DNA from: Diaphorobacter limosus
GTDB taxonomy: Bacteria; Pseudomonadota; Gammaproteobacteria; Burkholderiales; Burkholderiaceae_C
DNA: 64,000 nt
Direction of reading: 5' to 3'
Assembly: GCF_033100095.1 (NCBI RefSeq)
Contig: NZ_CP136921.1
Span: 1,458,501-1,522,500, forward strand
The notes under the pieces were generated by a model. It did not search any database, was not told the DNA's origin, and was given only the letters and a program-made list of their open reading frames with translations. Positions 17,146-25,179 of the stretch are shown piece after piece; position 1 is the stretch's first letter, and each line of letters starts with the position of its first letter. The position numbers and the translations under genes are program-made.

Positions 17146-18342
17146 TCAGCCGCGGTAGAGCCAGGGCTGATCGAGCAGGCGCTCGCCCAGCAGACCCATG
17201 GCCGCGTCGCGCCCCCAGCGCAGCGGGCCGCTGGCATGAAAAATTTGCCCGTTGCGCCGCGATCGTTCCTGCACGCGGGCGTTGCGCTGCCAGCGGTTCA
17301 AGGCATAGCGGCGCAGGCACAGGGCCACATCCACATCGTGCATGGCGAGCGATTTTTCCAGCTCCACCGCATCCTCGATGGCCATGCCGGCGCCCTGGGC
17401 CAGGTAGGGGCGCATGGGGTGGGCCGCGTCGCCCAGCAGCGCCACCAGGCCGCGCGCCATCTCCTGCGGGCCGGCGACGGGCGGGCGGTCGAGCAGCGGC
17501 CACAGGCGCCAGCCCTCCCCCACCTGAGGCACGACGCGTACCAAGTCCTGCAGCGGCGTACAGGTCTGCGCCAGGGCGGATTCCAGATCAGCGGCATTCA
17601 CGCCGTGGTCCCAGGAGTCCAGATCGGCCGGCGGCTGGCCATGGCGTATGGCCACCAGGTTCAGCAGCTCGCCGCGGCGCAGCGGGTACTGCACCACATG
17701 CAGGTTTGGCCCCAGCCAGACGGTGACGTCATTCGAACGCAGCGCCTGGGGCAGCGCATCCTGGCGCAGCACGGCGCGGTAGGCCAGATGGCCCGACACG
17801 CGCGTGGCCGCCTCGCCCAGCAGCTGCGTGCGCGTGCCGCTGCGCAGGCCGTCGGCGCCAATCAGCGCATCACCCTCGACCTCGATAACCTTGCCGTCAC
17901 CGCGCACCAGGCGCACGGTGACGGCGTCGCCCTGCTCCTCATGTCGTTCCACCTGGTGATCCAGGTTCAGATGCACCAGCGATGACTTGCGCGCCACATC
18001 CAGCAACAGGCCGTGCAGATCGGCACGGTGGATGGTGGCGTAGGCCGCGCCGTAGCGCTCGACCGCGGTGGCGCCCAGGCGCAGCGCGCCCAGCTCGGCG
18101 CCGGTGAGCGCGCTGCGCACCCGCAGCCGCTCGGGAAAGCTGGCCACCGCCAGCAGGGCCCGGTGCAGGCCCCAGGCCTGCAGGCGCCGCACCACATTCG
18201 GACCGATCTGCACGCCGGCGCCCACCTCGGTGAATGCGCCGGCGCGCTCGAACAGCCGCACCTCCCAACCGGCGCGCGCACTGCCCAGCGCGGCAGCCAG
18301 CCCGCCTATGCCGCCACCGGCAATCAAGACTTGTTTTTGCAT
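17146..18342 (-). CDS. FAD-dependent aromatic-ring monooxygenase (salicylate/3-hydroxybenzoate hydroxylase-like)
   Basis: A 398-residue class A flavoprotein hydroxylase. The FAD-binding GxGxxG is IAGGGIGGLAAALG at 7-20, and FAD/NADPH motif DG appears as LIGADGLRS. The GD motif is LLGDAAHPMRPYLAQGAG in the last quarter. It starts 31 nt after the acnA stop on the same strand, so it may be read through from acnA. The ring substrate cannot be told; no other aromatic-degradation gene is near. Confidence 0.85.
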   Translation of the reverse strand: MQKQVLIAGGGIGGLAAALGSARAGWEVRLFERAGAFTEVGAGVQIGPNVVRRLQAWGLHRALLAVASFPERLRVRSALTGAELGALRLGATAVERYGAAYATIHRADLHGLLLDVARKSSLVHLNLDHQVERHEEQGDAVTVRLVRGDGKVIEVEGDALIGADGLRSGTRTQLLGEAATRVSGHLAYRAVLRQDALPQALRSNDVTVWLGPNLHVVQYPLRRGELLNLVAIRHGQPPADLDSWDHGVNAADLESALAQTCTPLQDLVRVVPQVGEGWRLWPLLDRPPVAGPQEMARGLVALLGDAAHPMRPYLAQGAGMAIEDAVELEKSLAMHDVDVALCLRRYALNRWQRNARVQERSRRNGQIFHASGPLRWGRDAAMGLLGERLLDQPWLYRG

Positions 18343-18373
18343 GCCGTGATTGTCGGCGCAGGCGCGGCCCGGG

Positions 18374-21289
18374 TTAGCTGCTCAGCAACTGACGCAGCAC
18401 GTAGGGCAGGATGCCGCCGGCGCGGTAGTAGTCCACCTCGATGGGCGTGTCTATGCGCAGCGTCACCGCCACCTCCTGGCGCGAGCCATCGGCGCGGCGG
18501 ATCACCAGCAGCGCCTGGCTTTGCGGTGTCAGGGCAGCGTCGGGCAGCACGTCGATGATCTCGTCGCCCTTGAGGCCCAGGCTCTCCCACGAGTCACCGG
18601 CACGCAGCTGCAGCGGCAGCACGCCCATGCCCACCAGGTTGGAGCGGTGGATGCGCTCGAAGCTCTTGGCCACCACGGCCTTGATGCCCAGCAGCTGTGT
18701 GCCCTTGGCCGCCCAGTCGCGGCTGGAGCCGGTGCCGTACTCCTCGCCGGCAAAGATCACCGTCGGCGTCTTGCTGGCCATGTACTGCATGGCGGCATCG
18801 AAGATGGCCATCTTGCTGCCGCGCTGCGGGCCATCGCCCTGGTACAGGGTCATGCCGCCCTCCTCGCGCGAGCCATCGGCCAGCGCCGGGATCATCAGGT
18901 TCTTGATGCGCACGTTGGCGAAGGTGCCGCGCATCATCACGTCGTGATGGCCGCGGCGCGAGCCATAGCTGTTGAAGTCGGCCTTGGCCACGCCATGCGC
19001 CTTGAGCCAGAGGCCGGCGGGCGAGCTCTCCTTGATGGAGCCGGCGGGCGAGATATGGTCGGTGGTGATCGAGTCGCCAAACAGGGCCATGATGCGCATG
19101 CCGGTGACAGATTCAGAGTGTTTTTGGCCTCCAGCGCCCTCCCCTTGCTCGCCAACAGCTACAGTATCAAGAGCAAAATCGGCAAAGAACGGCGGCTCGG
19201 CGATATAGGTGCTGGCGGGCCATGAGTACACCTCGCCGCTCACGCCGTGGATCTTGTCCCACAGCGCGCCGGGCTCGGTCTTGACCTTGGCGTAGTTCTC
19301 GCGGAAGGCCTTGCCGTTCATGGCGAACTTCAGCAGCGCCTGCACCTCCTCGGCCTTGGGCCAGATGTCGCCCAGGTACACGTCCTTGCCCCCCTTGCCC
19401 TTGCCCACAGGCTCGGTCATCAAGTCCTTGAGCATGGTGCCGGCAATGGCATAGGCCACGACCAGCGGCGGGCTGGCCAGGAAGTTGGCCTTGATGTTGG
19501 GATGGATGCGCGCCTCGAAGTTGCGATTGCCCGACAGCACGGCGGCGCACACCAGGTTGTGCTGGGTGATGGCCTCGTTGAGCTGTGGCGTCAGATCGCC
19601 GGCATTGCCAATGCAGGTGGTACAGCCGTAGCCGGCCACGGTGAAGCCCAGCTTTTCCAGATAGGGCAGCAGGCCGGTTTCCGTCAGGTACTCGGTGACG
19701 ATGCGCGAGCCCGGCGCCAGCGAGGTTTTGATGTGCGGCTGCACCTTCAGCCCCGCCTCCACGGCCTTCCTGGCCAGCAGACCGGCGGCCAGCAGCACGC
19801 TGGGGTTGGAGGTGTTGGTGCAGCTGGTGATGGCCGCGATCAACACATCGCCGCTGCCCACCGTGAGCCGGTCGCCCTGGTGGCCGTGCATGGGGGCGTC
19901 CACATGCTGCACCTCCAGGCGCGGCTTGTTGTGCACCATCTCGGCCTCGAAGCGCGGCGCGCCCTCGGTCGCCGGGCGCTCGTCGGGCACGGCCTGCGCG
20001 GCATCGGGTGCATGCGCCGCAACGGCATGGCGCTCATGCAGGCGCTCGGGCGCCAGGTTGAAGCCGGCCTGCTCCACGGGCTTGGAAAACAGGCTGGTGA
20101 ACTGCTGCTTGACCTGGCCCAGGTCGATGCGGTCCTGCGGGCGCTTGGGTCCGGCCAGGCTGGGCGTGACGTCGGCAAGATTCAGCCGCACGACCTGTGA
20201 ATAGTCGATATCGCCCGCGCGCGGAATGCCGAACAGGCCCTGGGCCTTGAGGTAGGCCTCCAGGGTTTCAATCTCGTCCTGCGTGCGCCCGGTGCCCTCG
20301 AAATAGTCGAGGGTGGCCTCATCCACCGGGAAGAAGCCCATGGTGGCGCCGTACTCGGGCGCCATGTTGCCGATGGTGGCGCGGTCGGGCAGCGACAGCG
20401 AGCGCGTGCCCTCGCCAAAAAATTCGACGAACTTGCCCACCACCTTGGCGCGGCGCAACTGCTCGGTCACGGTGAGCACCAGGTCGGTGGCCGTCACGCC
20501 CTCGCGCAGCTGGCCGGTGAGCTCGAAGCCCACCACGTCCGGCGTCAGGAAGTACAGCGGCTGGCCCAGCATGGCCGCCTCGGCCTCGATGCCGCCCACG
20601 CCCCAGCCGACCACGCCAATGCCGTTGATCATGGTGGTGTGGCTGTCGGTGCCCACCAGGGTGTCGGGGTAGTACACGCCATCGGCGCTCTTGTGCACGC
20701 CGCGTGCCAGATATTCCAGGTTCACCTGGTGCACGATGCCAAAGCCCGGCGGCACGACGCCAAAGGTGTCAAAGGCCTGCATGCCCCATTTCATGAACTC
20801 GTAGCGCTCGCGGTTGCGCTGAAACTCGAGCTTCATATTCAGCTGCAGCGCATTCTTGCTGCCGTAGTAATCCACCATGATGGAGTGGTCCACCACCAGA
20901 TCCACGGGCACCAGCGGCTCGACCTTTTTCGGATCCTTGCCCAGGCGCTGCGTCACGCTGCGCATGGCTGCCAAATCCACCAGCAGCGGCACGCCGGTGA
21001 AATCCTGCAGCACGACGCGGGAGAGCACGAAGGGAATTTCGTCCTTGCGCGCTGCATTGGCGCCCCAGCTGGCCAGTTGCCGCACATGCTCAGCCGTCAC
21101 CTTGCGCCCATCGCAATTGCGCAGCACCGATTCAAGCACGATGCGAATGGAAACCGGCAGGCGGCTCACACGGGGATACTTGTGTGCCAGCTCCGGCAGG
21201 GAATAGAACTTGCCTTTCTTGCCTGACGCCGTGGTGAAATTCTTGACGGTGGAAGCAAAGGCGTGGCTTGGGGTGGTGGTGACAGCCAT
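18374..21289 (-). CDS. acnA: Aconitate hydratase A
   Basis: A 971-residue TCA-cycle enzyme converting citrate to isocitrate through a 4Fe-4S cluster. Cluster cysteines are in [12 protein letters not shown] and [12 protein letters not shown]; other marks are [20 protein letters not shown] and [19 protein letters not shown] 21289 begins [11 protein letters not shown] and has CGGAGTTG upstream; the open frame before it is not conserved-looking. Residues about 704-723 (around [16 protein letters not shown]) come from an in-frame copy of the palindromic repeat, inserted between the [10 protein letters not shown] and MRIMALFGD blocks. A second extended loop lies near residues 415-450. It should still be active, since all catalytic blocks are intact. 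Confidence 0.95.
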   Translation of the reverse strand: MAVTTTPSHAFASTVKNFTTASGKKGKFYSLPELAHKYPRVSRLPVSIRIVLESVLRNCDGRKVTAEHVRQLASWGANAARKDEIPFVLSRVVLQDFTGVPLLVDLAAMRSVTQRLGKDPKKVEPLVPVDLVVDHSIMVDYYGSKNALQLNMKLEFQRNRERYEFMKWGMQAFDTFGVVPPGFGIVHQVNLEYLARGVHKSADGVYYPDTLVGTDSHTTMINGIGVVGWGVGGIEAEAAMLGQPLYFLTPDVVGFELTGQLREGVTATDLVLTVTEQLRRAKVVGKFVEFFGEGTRSLSLPDRATIGNMAPEYGATMGFFPVDEATLDYFEGTGRTQDEIETLEAYLKAQGLFGIPRAGDIDYSQVVRLNLADVTPSLAGPKRPQDRIDLGQVKQQFTSLFSKPVEQAGFNLAPERLHERHAVAAHAPDAAQAVPDERPATEGAPRFEAEMVHNKPRLEVQHVDAPMHGHQGDRLTVGSGDVLIAAITSCTNTSNPSVLLAAGLLARKAVEAGLKVQPHIKTSLAPGSRIVTEYLTETGLLPYLEKLGFTVAGYGCTTCIGNAGDLTPQLNEAITQHNLVCAAVLSGNRNFEARIHPNIKANFLASPPLVVAYAIAGTMLKDLMTEPVGKGKGGKDVYLGDIWPKAEEVQALLKFAMNGKAFRENYAKVKTEPGALWDKIHGVSGEVYSWPASTYIAEPPFFADFALDTVAVGEQGEGAGGQKHSESVTGMRIMALFGDSITTDHISPAGSIKESSPAGLWLKAHGVAKADFNSYGSRRGHHDVMMRGTFANVRIKNLMIPALADGSREEGGMTLYQGDGPQRGSKMAIFDAAMQYMASKTPTVIFAGEEYGTGSSRDWAAKGTQLLGIKAVVAKSFERIHRSNLVGMGVLPLQLRAGDSWESLGLKGDEIIDVLPDAALTPQSQALLVIRRADGSRQEVAVTLRIDTPIEVDYYRAGGILPYVLRQLLSS
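19120..19180. repeat. Palindromic repeat copy R4, inside acnA coding sequence
   Basis: Read on the acnA sense strand it shows TTGATACTGTAGCTGTTGGC, then GAGCAAGGG, GGCGCTGGAGGCCAAAAA: the repeat's usual blocks in order. The frame is preserved across it. The central part has diverged, suggesting an old insertion. Confidence 0.65.
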
Positions 21290-21493
21290 ACAGCAACTCC
21301 GGTTGGGAAGGACAACGTCCCATTCTGGCAGGGAGCGACGGTATCGCCAATGATCAGGGCCAATACCTTTGGCCCACGCCATGGTTAAAAATGGCGATCG
21401 GCATGCAAATCCGGCACATCTGCCGCGATCAGGTGCCAGTCAATGCATGTCGTGGCCAAGCGGCGCCGGTTGTGCCGTTCTGTCCCAATAAAC

Positions 21494-21519
21494 AAAAAAC
21501 CCGCCAAAGGCGGGTTTTT
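21494..21519 (-). terminator. Intrinsic terminator of the H-NS-like gene
   Basis: AAAAACCCGCC, loop AAA, GGCGGGTTTTT; perfect 11-bp arms. It lies 70 nt downstream of the H-NS-like stop codon on the minus strand and upstream of acnA, separating the two transcripts. Confidence 0.85.
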
Positions 21520-21588
21520 ACCGAGGGCAAACCAAGAGGGCCTGCGCCACGGTGCCAAAGGCCAGCCCGGGGCGCCGGCCATGCCGGA

Positions 21589-21885
21589 TCAAATGGCGAA
21601 CTTCTCACGATCCTCATTTTGAATCCACTTCGGTGCCTTGCCACGGCCCGTCCAGGTCTGGCCCGTTGCCGGATCGCGGTACTTGGGCGCCACCTTCACG
21701 CCGATACTTGCAGAAGTGCGCGCGCCACGCCCCACGGGAAAGACCTCCTGCTGCGTCAAACCAAACTCGGCAATCAAACCGCGCACCTGGGCAACGGCGG
21801 CGGCCAATTCGCGATCGCGCGCTTCACTGATCTGCAGTTCAAGGGCTTCACGCTGCTTCAACAGGTCTTTATAGCTGGGGTTCAT
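21589..21885 (-). CDS. H-NS family nucleoid-associated protein
   Basis: A 98-residue histone-like silencer. N-terminal coiled-coil region (YKDLLKQREALELQISEARDRE, in part) and C-terminal DNA-binding domain with DPATGQTWTGRGKAPKW, the H-NS hook-like loop. ATG 21885 is chosen as the start of the coiled coil; the open frame continues upstream into AT-rich promoter DNA. It binds curved AT-rich DNA and is expected to silence acquired genes. A perfect TATAAT-like element lies about 40 nt upstream. Confidence 0.9.
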   Translation of the reverse strand: MNPSYKDLLKQREALELQISEARDRELAAAVAQVRGLIAEFGLTQQEVFPVGRGARTSASIGVKVAPKYRDPATGQTWTGRGKAPKWIQNEDREKFAI

Positions 21886-21922
21886 GATAGTTTGCTTGGG
21901 TTGAGAATTAATAGACGGCGCG

Positions 21923-21951
21923 ATTATAGATAAATAATTCCGTTCATGTAA
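21923..21951 (-). promoter_or_regulatory. Candidate promoter of the H-NS-like gene
   Basis: On the minus strand, TATAAT (21923-21928) with a weak TTACAT at minus 35 spacing (17 nt). It lies in the AT-rich stretch just upstream of the gene. The -10 is perfect; the -35 is poor. Confidence 0.35.
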
Positions 21952-22150
21952 CGAGTTTATCGGCATGAATGACTGATGAATGTTGGTGAACCCGGCAAGT
22001 CATCACGCCCGTCCGCTCATTGAATGAGTATTCACCAACTTCAATGGTCAGAAAGCATTTGTCCACCACACCCGATTCACCCGTTCGCAGCGCCTGCCTG
22101 TCCGGTGCGGGACAATCGCCCCATTCAAAACCACCATCGACGATTAACAC

Positions 22151-22996
22151 ATGGCGCTTTACTGTGCGGGCGATATCCAGGGCTGTGGCGATGCTTTCGA
22201 GCGGCTGCTGTCCGTGATCGGCTTTTCTCCGAGCCGCGACACCATTTATCTGCTGGGCGATCTGGTCAATCGCGGTCCCGCCTCGGCCGCGGTATTGCGC
22301 CGCTGCATGCAAATGGGCGACAGCGTGCGCGCGCTGCTGGGCAACCACGACCTGCACCTGCTGGCCACGGCGCATGGCGTGCGCCCCCCTTCACGGCGCG
22401 ACACGCTGGACGGCATCCTGCAGGCGAGCGACCGGGGCGCGATGCTGGACTGGCTGCGCCAGCAACCCCTGGCACGCCAGGTGGAGCATGGCGGCGAGCC
22501 CCTGCTGCTGGTGCACGCCGGCGTGCTGCCGCAGTGGTCTGCGGACGATGTTCTGGCGTTGGCGCGCGAGGTGCAGGCGCAGCTTAGCGGCCCGGGGTTG
22601 GCTGAATTCCTGCGCCGGATGTATGGCAACCACCCGGATCTATGGGACGCGGGCCTGCAGGGCGCGGATCGCCTGCGCATCATCGTCAACGCACTGACCC
22701 GGCTGCGCTTTTGCACGCCCGAGGGGCGCATGGATTTCGACAGCACCGAAAGCGCCGCGCAGGCGCCCGAAGGATTGGTGCCCTGGTTTGATGCGCCCGG
22801 GCGGCGCACCCGCGGCACACTGATTGCCTTTGGTCACTGGTCGACGCTGGGCTGGATCAGCCGGCCAGACATCCTGGGGCTGGACACGGGCTGCGTCTGG
22901 GGCGGCGCACTGAGCGCCGTGCGCTTTGGCGCCACGCTGGCCGAGCGCGAGCACTGCAAGGTGCAATGCCCACAAGCCCAGCGGCCAGGAGAGTAG
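22151..22996 (+). CDS. apaH: Bis(5'-nucleosyl)-tetraphosphatase, symmetrical
   Basis: A 281-residue metallophosphatase that cleaves Ap4A to two ADP and removes Np4 caps from RNA. The three metallophosphoesterase motifs are present: GDIQGC at 7-12, GDLVNRGP at about 36-43 and GNHD at about 64-67. The family-specific GLQGADRLRIIVNALTRLRFC is also present. Length matches ApaH. No clear ribosome site is seen before ATG 22151. Confidence 0.95.
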   Translation: MALYCAGDIQGCGDAFERLLSVIGFSPSRDTIYLLGDLVNRGPASAAVLRRCMQMGDSVRALLGNHDLHLLATAHGVRPPSRRDTLDGILQASDRGAMLDWLRQQPLARQVEHGGEPLLLVHAGVLPQWSADDVLALAREVQAQLSGPGLAEFLRRMYGNHPDLWDAGLQGADRLRIIVNALTRLRFCTPEGRMDFDSTESAAQAPEGLVPWFDAPGRRTRGTLIAFGHWSTLGWISRPDILGLDTGCVWGGALSAVRFGATLAEREHCKVQCPQAQRPGE

Positions 22997-23000
22997 TTCG

Positions 23001-23100
23001 CTATAAAATTAAAAGCTGCCTACGTTTTATCAATACCACTTTCAGGCAATAAATAGCCAAAAAACATTTGCCATCAAGCGCAAACAGCTATGCTTTTTAT
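23001..23100. repeat. Palindromic repeat, one or two degenerate copies (R5)
   Basis: One half reads ATTAAAAGCTGCCTACG and AATAGCCAAAAAA; a second reversed half reads ATCAAGCGCAAACAGCTATG. It fills the gap between apaH and the convergent apbE gene. Degenerate, so the copy boundaries are uncertain. Confidence 0.5.
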
Positions 23101-24137
23101 GCAGCAATTGACTTGAGCGCAGCCGCCATGCCGCGCGACTGCCACAGCGCGCCATCGCTGCCCGCAGCCAGCACGGCCACGTCGGGGTGGCCAGCGCTCC
23201 AGGCAGGCACGGCGGCCATGCCCTGCACCATCAGCGCCGTGCCCCAGCCGTTGACGGCCCGCACGTCACGCGCCAGCAGCGCCACGCCATGCACGCCCGA
23301 TGTCGGCCAGCCGGACTGCGGATCCAGCACATGGTGCAGGCGCCGGCCCTGGTGCATGAAGCCACGCTCGTAGTCACCCGAGGAGGCCACGATGCCGAAG
23401 CCCTCGACCTCGATGGCGCCCAGCAGCTTCTCGGGCGCGCGCGGATCGCGCACCCCGACACGCCAGGGGCGCCCCTGCAGGCGGCCGCTGGCGAGCACGT
23501 CGCCGCCGCCGTTGACAAGCGCGTTGGCAACGCCCTCGCGCTCGAGCACGCGCAGGCCCGCAGCCAGAATGGGCAACTTGGCGATGCCGCCCAGGTCGAG
23601 CTGCATGCCGCGCTCGCTCAGATAGGCCGTGCCGGCGCGCTCATCCAGGCGCAGCTTGCGTGCGTCCACATGGCGCAGCGCGGCCGCGATGTCTGTGGCG
23701 GCGGGCATGGCCTGCTGGCCCGCCTCGAAATGCCAGCCGGACAAGGCCCCCACGGTGGGATCGAAGGCGCCAGCGCTCTCGCGCCATACCTGCTGGGCGT
23801 TGCGCAGAATGGCCAGCACCTCGGGCGACACGGCAACCGGGTGGCGCCCGGCCGCGTGCCCGATGCGCCGCACCACGCTGTCCTCGCGGTAGCGGCTCAG
23901 CAGCGCCTCAAGGCGCTGCATTTCGTCAAAGGCCAGGCCTATCGCGGCCTGCAGACGGCGCGCATCGCCGCCGTCGGCGACGATGTCCACGCGCGTGCCC
24001 ATGAGGTTGCGGCTTGCACGCTGCGGCCCTGCGGCCTGCGCCAGGCCCGGGCTGGCCCAGGCCACGGCGCCCAGCAGGGGCAGCGCCAGGGCGAAGCGCC
24101 GCCGCGACAGCCGCCCGCCTTGCCTTGCGTTGTTCAT
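23097..24137 (-). CDS. apbE: FAD:protein FMN transferase (ApbE/NosX type)
   Basis: A 346-residue periplasmic enzyme that attaches FMN from FAD to a threonine of target proteins. A twin-arginine leader (LSRRRFALALPLLG) precedes SRNLMGTRVDIVA; GGIAKLPILAAGLRVL and NALVNGGGDVLASG are ApbE motifs. ATG 24137 has AAGGAG upstream; an ATG at 24155 would overlap the cytochrome stop by one base. The neighbour nosR carries a SGAT flavinylation motif, so NosR is the likely target; ApbE-like NosX is known from nos clusters. It is probably co-transcribed with the cytochrome gene. Confidence 0.9.
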   Translation of the reverse strand: MNNARQGGRLSRRRFALALPLLGAVAWASPGLAQAAGPQRASRNLMGTRVDIVADGGDARRLQAAIGLAFDEMQRLEALLSRYREDSVVRRIGHAAGRHPVAVSPEVLAILRNAQQVWRESAGAFDPTVGALSGWHFEAGQQAMPAATDIAAALRHVDARKLRLDERAGTAYLSERGMQLDLGGIAKLPILAAGLRVLEREGVANALVNGGGDVLASGRLQGRPWRVGVRDPRAPEKLLGAIEVEGFGIVASSGDYERGFMHQGRRLHHVLDPQSGWPTSGVHGVALLARDVRAVNGWGTALMVQGMAAVPAWSAGHPDVAVLAAGSDGALWQSRGMAAALKSIAA

Positions 24138-24154
24138 GGCACGCACTCCTTGCA

Positions 24155-24571
24155 TTACATCGACTGGTCGGCCATGAAGTCCACGGCGGCCTTCACATCG
24201 TCATCGCTGAGCGCGGAAGCACCGCCGCGCGCGGGCATCATGCCCTTGGCGCCGGTGAAGCCCTCGATGGCGTGCTTGTACAGCGTGTCCTTGCCCTGGG
24301 CGATGCGCGGGCCCCAGTCGGCCTTGTCGCCCGGCTTGGGCGCGCCGGCCACACCGGCGGCGTGGCACATGGCGCAGGTCTTGCCGTACACGCTCTTGCC
24401 GGCGGTGTTTTCCGCCGCCGGGGCGGGTGCGGGAGCAGGCGCGGGTGCCGCGGCGGGCGCCTCGGCAGCGGGTGCCGGGGCGGGCGCGGGTGCCGGCGCC
24501 TCGTTCTTGCCGCAGGCAGCCAGCAACAGCGTTGCGGCGGCCAGCGCCATGGTCAGAGATGTCTTTTTCAT
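24155..24571 (-). CDS. Lipoprotein cytochrome c (c5-like) of the nos locus
   Basis: A 138-residue monohaem cytochrome. The signal peptide has lipobox LLAAC (C20), followed by a flexible Ala-Pro-rich linker (about 25-52). The haem motif is CAMCH at 66-70, and the methionine in KGMMPARGG is the likely ligand. The layout (lipid anchor, flexible arm, haem head) fits an electron shuttle between the membrane and periplasmic NosZ. It is divergent from nosZ and shares the promoter region with the FNR box. The electron partner is inferred. Confidence 0.88.
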   Translation of the reverse strand: MKKTSLTMALAAATLLLAACGKNEAPAPAPAPAPAAEAPAAAPAPAPAPAPAAENTAGKSVYGKTCAMCHAAGVAGAPKPGDKADWGPRIAQGKDTLYKHAIEGFTGAKGMMPARGGASALSDDDVKAAVDFMADQSM

Positions 24572-24693
24572 GAAAGCCTTTCTTGTACGGAAACGTTGGT
24601 AAGCCCCAAGGGCGAGTGCTGCAGACGCACCATGCGGCGCGCCACACCCCTTCTGGCATGGACGCCAGTTTGGTGTTTTCCAGAATTCACTAT

Positions 24694-24707
24694 TTGATTT
24701 ACATCAA
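24694..24707. promoter_or_regulatory. FNR/Dnr-type box in the nos divergent promoter
   Basis: TTGAT-TTAC-ATCAA is a perfect match to the FNR/Dnr palindrome. It lies between the cytochrome c/apbE genes and the nos operon, 123 nt from the cytochrome start and 89 nt from the DUF2946 start. It predicts low-oxygen or nitric-oxide control of both arms. Confidence 0.8.
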
Positions 24708-24795
24708 CATCAAAAGGAACATTTGGAGTGAACATTTATACACCGTCGCCAAAGTGGTGACCCGTATTTCCGCCACCAGAACCTGCACCACCGTC

Positions 24796-25167
24796 ATGGA
24801 CTTCCTCCGCCTCCTGAATCGCCAGCGCCGGTGGATCGTGGCCTGGTTCTTCCTGAGCCTGGGCGCGGCGCTGGCGGCGCCCATGGTGCAAGCGCGCACC
24901 ATGGAGCTGGTCTGCACCGGCGGCAATGGCTTGAGCCTGGTCGTGCATTCCAGCGACGGCAAGGCCGCACCCGACACCCTGGGCATGGACTGCCCCCTGT
25001 GCCTTCTGGGCGCGTCGGCACCGCCGCCTGTCCGCCCCTTGCCGCAGGCCGCACCCCTGCCCCACTACACATTCGCTCCACCGTCAGTAGCGCATGCCCT
25101 GCCCCCCATGGCTGCGCCACCGCCGGCGCGAGCCCCCCCGGTTTTCCCTTCCGTTTACCCATCCTGA
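24796..25167 (+). CDS. DUF2946-like secreted protein, first gene of the nos operon
   Basis: A 123-residue protein with an N-terminal hydrophobic export segment (VAWFFLSLGAALAAP, about 15-29). The short conserved core is MELVCTGG and LGMDCPLC, with three cysteines, and the tail is Pro/Ala-rich. The core resembles DUF2946 proteins, which often lie near copper-handling genes; a role in copper supply to NosZ is an inference. It ends 12 nt before nosZ. No convincing ribosome site precedes ATG 24796, so the start may be an upstream in-frame codon. Confidence 0.65.
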   Translation: MDFLRLLNRQRRWIVAWFFLSLGAALAAPMVQARTMELVCTGGNGLSLVVHSSDGKAAPDTLGMDCPLCLLGASAPPPVRPLPQAAPLPHYTFAPPSVAHALPPMAAPPPARAPPVFPSVYPS

Positions 25168-25179
25168 AAAGAGGACTTC

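Noticed and set aside
18374..21289. acnA as a pseudogene broken by a repeat insertion
   Set aside because: The repeat is in frame, no stop is created, and all conserved aconitase blocks are intact.
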